64,000 bases of DNA, from NCBI GenBank assembly GCA_013178295.1, contig JABLWW010000004.1:248001-312000 (forward strand), in the 5' to 3' direction. The notes under the pieces were generated by a model that saw nothing but the letters and a program-made list of their open reading frames with translations, was not told the origin of the DNA and made no database searches. The stretch's first letter is position 1; every line of letters begins with the position of its first letter. The translations under genes were made by a program, and so were the position numbers. This document shows, piece by piece, positions 62,799 to 64,000 of this stretch. The stretch comes from Anaerolineae bacterium. GTDB taxonomy: Bacteria > Chloroflexota > Anaerolineae > Anaerolineales > Anaerolineaceae.

Positions 62799-64000
62799 AT
62801 GAATCTAAGAAAATTCTTTCCTTTTGTTTTGCTCCTGACAGTTCTGCTGGCATCCTGCAGCCAGCAGGCTGTTCCTCCCACAGCAACCCCTTCGCCCATC
62901 CCTGCCAAGCCCACACAGCCAGTGCAGAGTAGCAGCCCGTCTTCACCCCCAGCCAGCTGCAGAGTGACTGAGGATATCGAACTACCCGAAGTCTCCGATA
63001 CTGACTGGGTTGTCGGTCCGCAAGATGCCGAGCAGACCTTCATCGTTTACAGCGATTTTCAGTGCCCTTACTGCGCCATGCTGGAACCCATGCTGGCAAA
63101 GTATCAAAAAGAAAATGCCGATTCGGTGCGCTATGTATTCCGTCATTTTCCGCTTCCCTCACATCCCAAATCGCTGATTGCTACCCAGATTGCAGAAGCA
63201 GCCGGTTTACAAGGAAAGTTTTTTGAAATGACAGCGCTACTTTTGGAAAAGCAGCAAGAATGGAGCAGTCTGAGCGATCAAGATTTTGAGCAGTGGGTTC
63301 TTGAGCAGGCAAAAACCCTGGGGCTGGACATAGAGAAATTCACTCAGGATTTCAAAAGCGAAGCGATGGTGCAGAAAGCCAAAGAGGCACAGAACACCGC
63401 CATGTCGCTTGGGATTGGTTACACTCCGTTCATCGTTGTCAACGGGAAGATATATCAGGGCGCGCTGGACAAAAAGGTAATTGACAGCTTCCTGGCATTT
63501 ACCCAACGGCAGTATAAAACCTGTCCGCCGCAGGTCATTGACCCGGCAAAAAAGTACACCGCAACGCTGAAAACCGAAAAAGGCGACATTGTTATCCAGC
63601 TGTACCCCGACAAAGCACCGGTTACTGTCAACAGTTTTGTCTTTCTGGCGCGCGAACACTGGTTCGATGACATCACTTTTCACCGCGTGATTCCAGGCTT
63701 TGTTGCCCAGTCGGGAGACCCTCTTGGAGACGGCACAGGCAGTCCCGGTTATGAGTATGGAAACGAGATCAGCGACCTGCAGTATGACCAGCCCGGACGG
63801 GTAGGGATGGCAAACGCTGGACCCGATACCAACGGTTGCCAGTTCTTCATCACGTATGATGCGCTCCCTCAACTGAATGGCGGCTACACCATTTTTGGTC
63901 AGGTCATCAACGGAATGGATGTGCTCAAAAATCTGAAAGAGCGCATCCCCGATAACGGTGGCGACCTACCGCCAGGGGATAAGATTCTCTCAGTCATCAT
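62799..64000 (+). CDS. DsbA-like thioredoxin and cyclophilin fusion lipoprotein (partial)
   Basis: Continues past the window end; 400 residues are visible. Signal peptide with lipobox LASC (~20), linker, a DsbA/thioredoxin-4 domain (~68-235) with the redox motif CPYC in DFQCPYCAML, then a cyclophilin-type peptidyl-prolyl isomerase domain (~250 onward; FHRVIPGFVAQSGDP, QFFITYD). Both halves fold extracytoplasmic proteins: disulfide chemistry and proline isomerisation in one anchored chain. AAGG precedes the ATG. Confidence 0.88.
   Translation, partial: MNLRKFFPFVLLLTVLLASCSQQAVPPTATPSPIPAKPTQPVQSSSPSSPPASCRVTEDIELPEVSDTDWVVGPQDAEQTFIVYSDFQCPYCAMLEPMLAKYQKENADSVRYVFRHFPLPSHPKSLIATQIAEAAGLQGKFFEMTALLLEKQQEWSSLSDQDFEQWVLEQAKTLGLDIEKFTQDFKSEAMVQKAKEAQNTAMSLGIGYTPFIVVNGKIYQGALDKKVIDSFLAFTQRQYKTCPPQVIDPAKKYTATLKTEKGDIVIQLYPDKAPVTVNSFVFLAREHWFDDITFHRVIPGFVAQSGDPLGDGTGSPGYEYGNEISDLQYDQPGRVGMANAGPDTNGCQFFITYDALPQLNGGYTIFGQVINGMDVLKNLKERIPDNGGDLPPGDKILSVI

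Overview
The window looks like chromosome of a member of the Chloroflexota, most likely class Anaerolineae. This is an inference from gene content: many lipoproteins with Thr/Pro-rich linkers, an FMN-riboswitch-controlled riboflavin ABC transporter of the RibXY kind, a bacterial translin, an R3H/SpoIIIAA-like ATPase, a small SRP RNA, and no outer-membrane genes. Coding density is high and both strands are used in long blocks. No insertion sequence, integrase, CRISPR array, tRNA or 16S/23S rRNA gene was seen.

Layout. 1-2.1 kb (minus): an accessory-looking module of a coiled-coil protein cut by the window edge, a PflA/NrdG-like radical SAM activase and a ribbon-helix-helix regulator, with a shared palindromic operator in both promoter regions. 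2.2-5.9 kb (plus): a B12-binding radical SAM enzyme translationally coupled to a large membrane protein. 6.0-13.8 kb (minus): CBS-domain protein, surE, adenosine deaminase, rsgA, a PBP2a-like transpeptidase, maf and a zinc-ribbon protein. 13.8-16.3 kb (plus): GAF histidine kinase and a methyltransferase. 16.3-25.9 kb (minus): methyltransferase with a zinc ribbon, SRP RNA, RsmF-like and two Rmt/FmrO-like 16S rRNA methyltransferases around a chemotaxis receptor, tgt, and tandem M55 D-aminopeptidases. 25.9-29.6 kb: M48 protease, phospholipase-D-like lipase, DUF4332-like protein, LysM protein, RRM protein.

29.7-36 kb (minus): a complete Opp/Dpp-type peptide ABC transporter. 36.1-39.4 kb (minus): esterase, gatC, gatA, THEP1-type NTPase. 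39.5-42.4 kb (minus): FMN riboswitch plus terminator in front of a three-gene riboflavin ABC transporter. 42.4-47.6 kb (minus): sugar ABC transporter with PIG-L and ChbG deacetylases (probably N-acetylated oligosaccharide use) ending in a CsoR-type regulator. 47.8-49.7 kb (minus): P1B metal ATPase with a CsoR-like operator in its promoter. 49.9-64 kb (plus): a genome-maintenance block of mutS2, ssb, translin, a split membrane-anchored Cas4-like nuclease, nadK, a zinc/membrane protein and recN, then a LysM surface protein, a GNAT-like protein, an R3H ATPase, tmk and a DsbA-cyclophilin fusion cut by the window end.

The most notable items are the split, membrane-tethered Cas4-like nuclease beside translin and SSB; two G1405-type 16S rRNA methyltransferase homologues, one coupled to an RsmF-like enzyme acting on a neighbouring nucleotide; the operator linking the RHH regulator to the radical SAM module; the CsoR-like site on the metal ATPase promoter; and a recurring pattern of genes whose -10 box lies only about 7-10 nt before the start codon, suggesting leaderless mRNAs.
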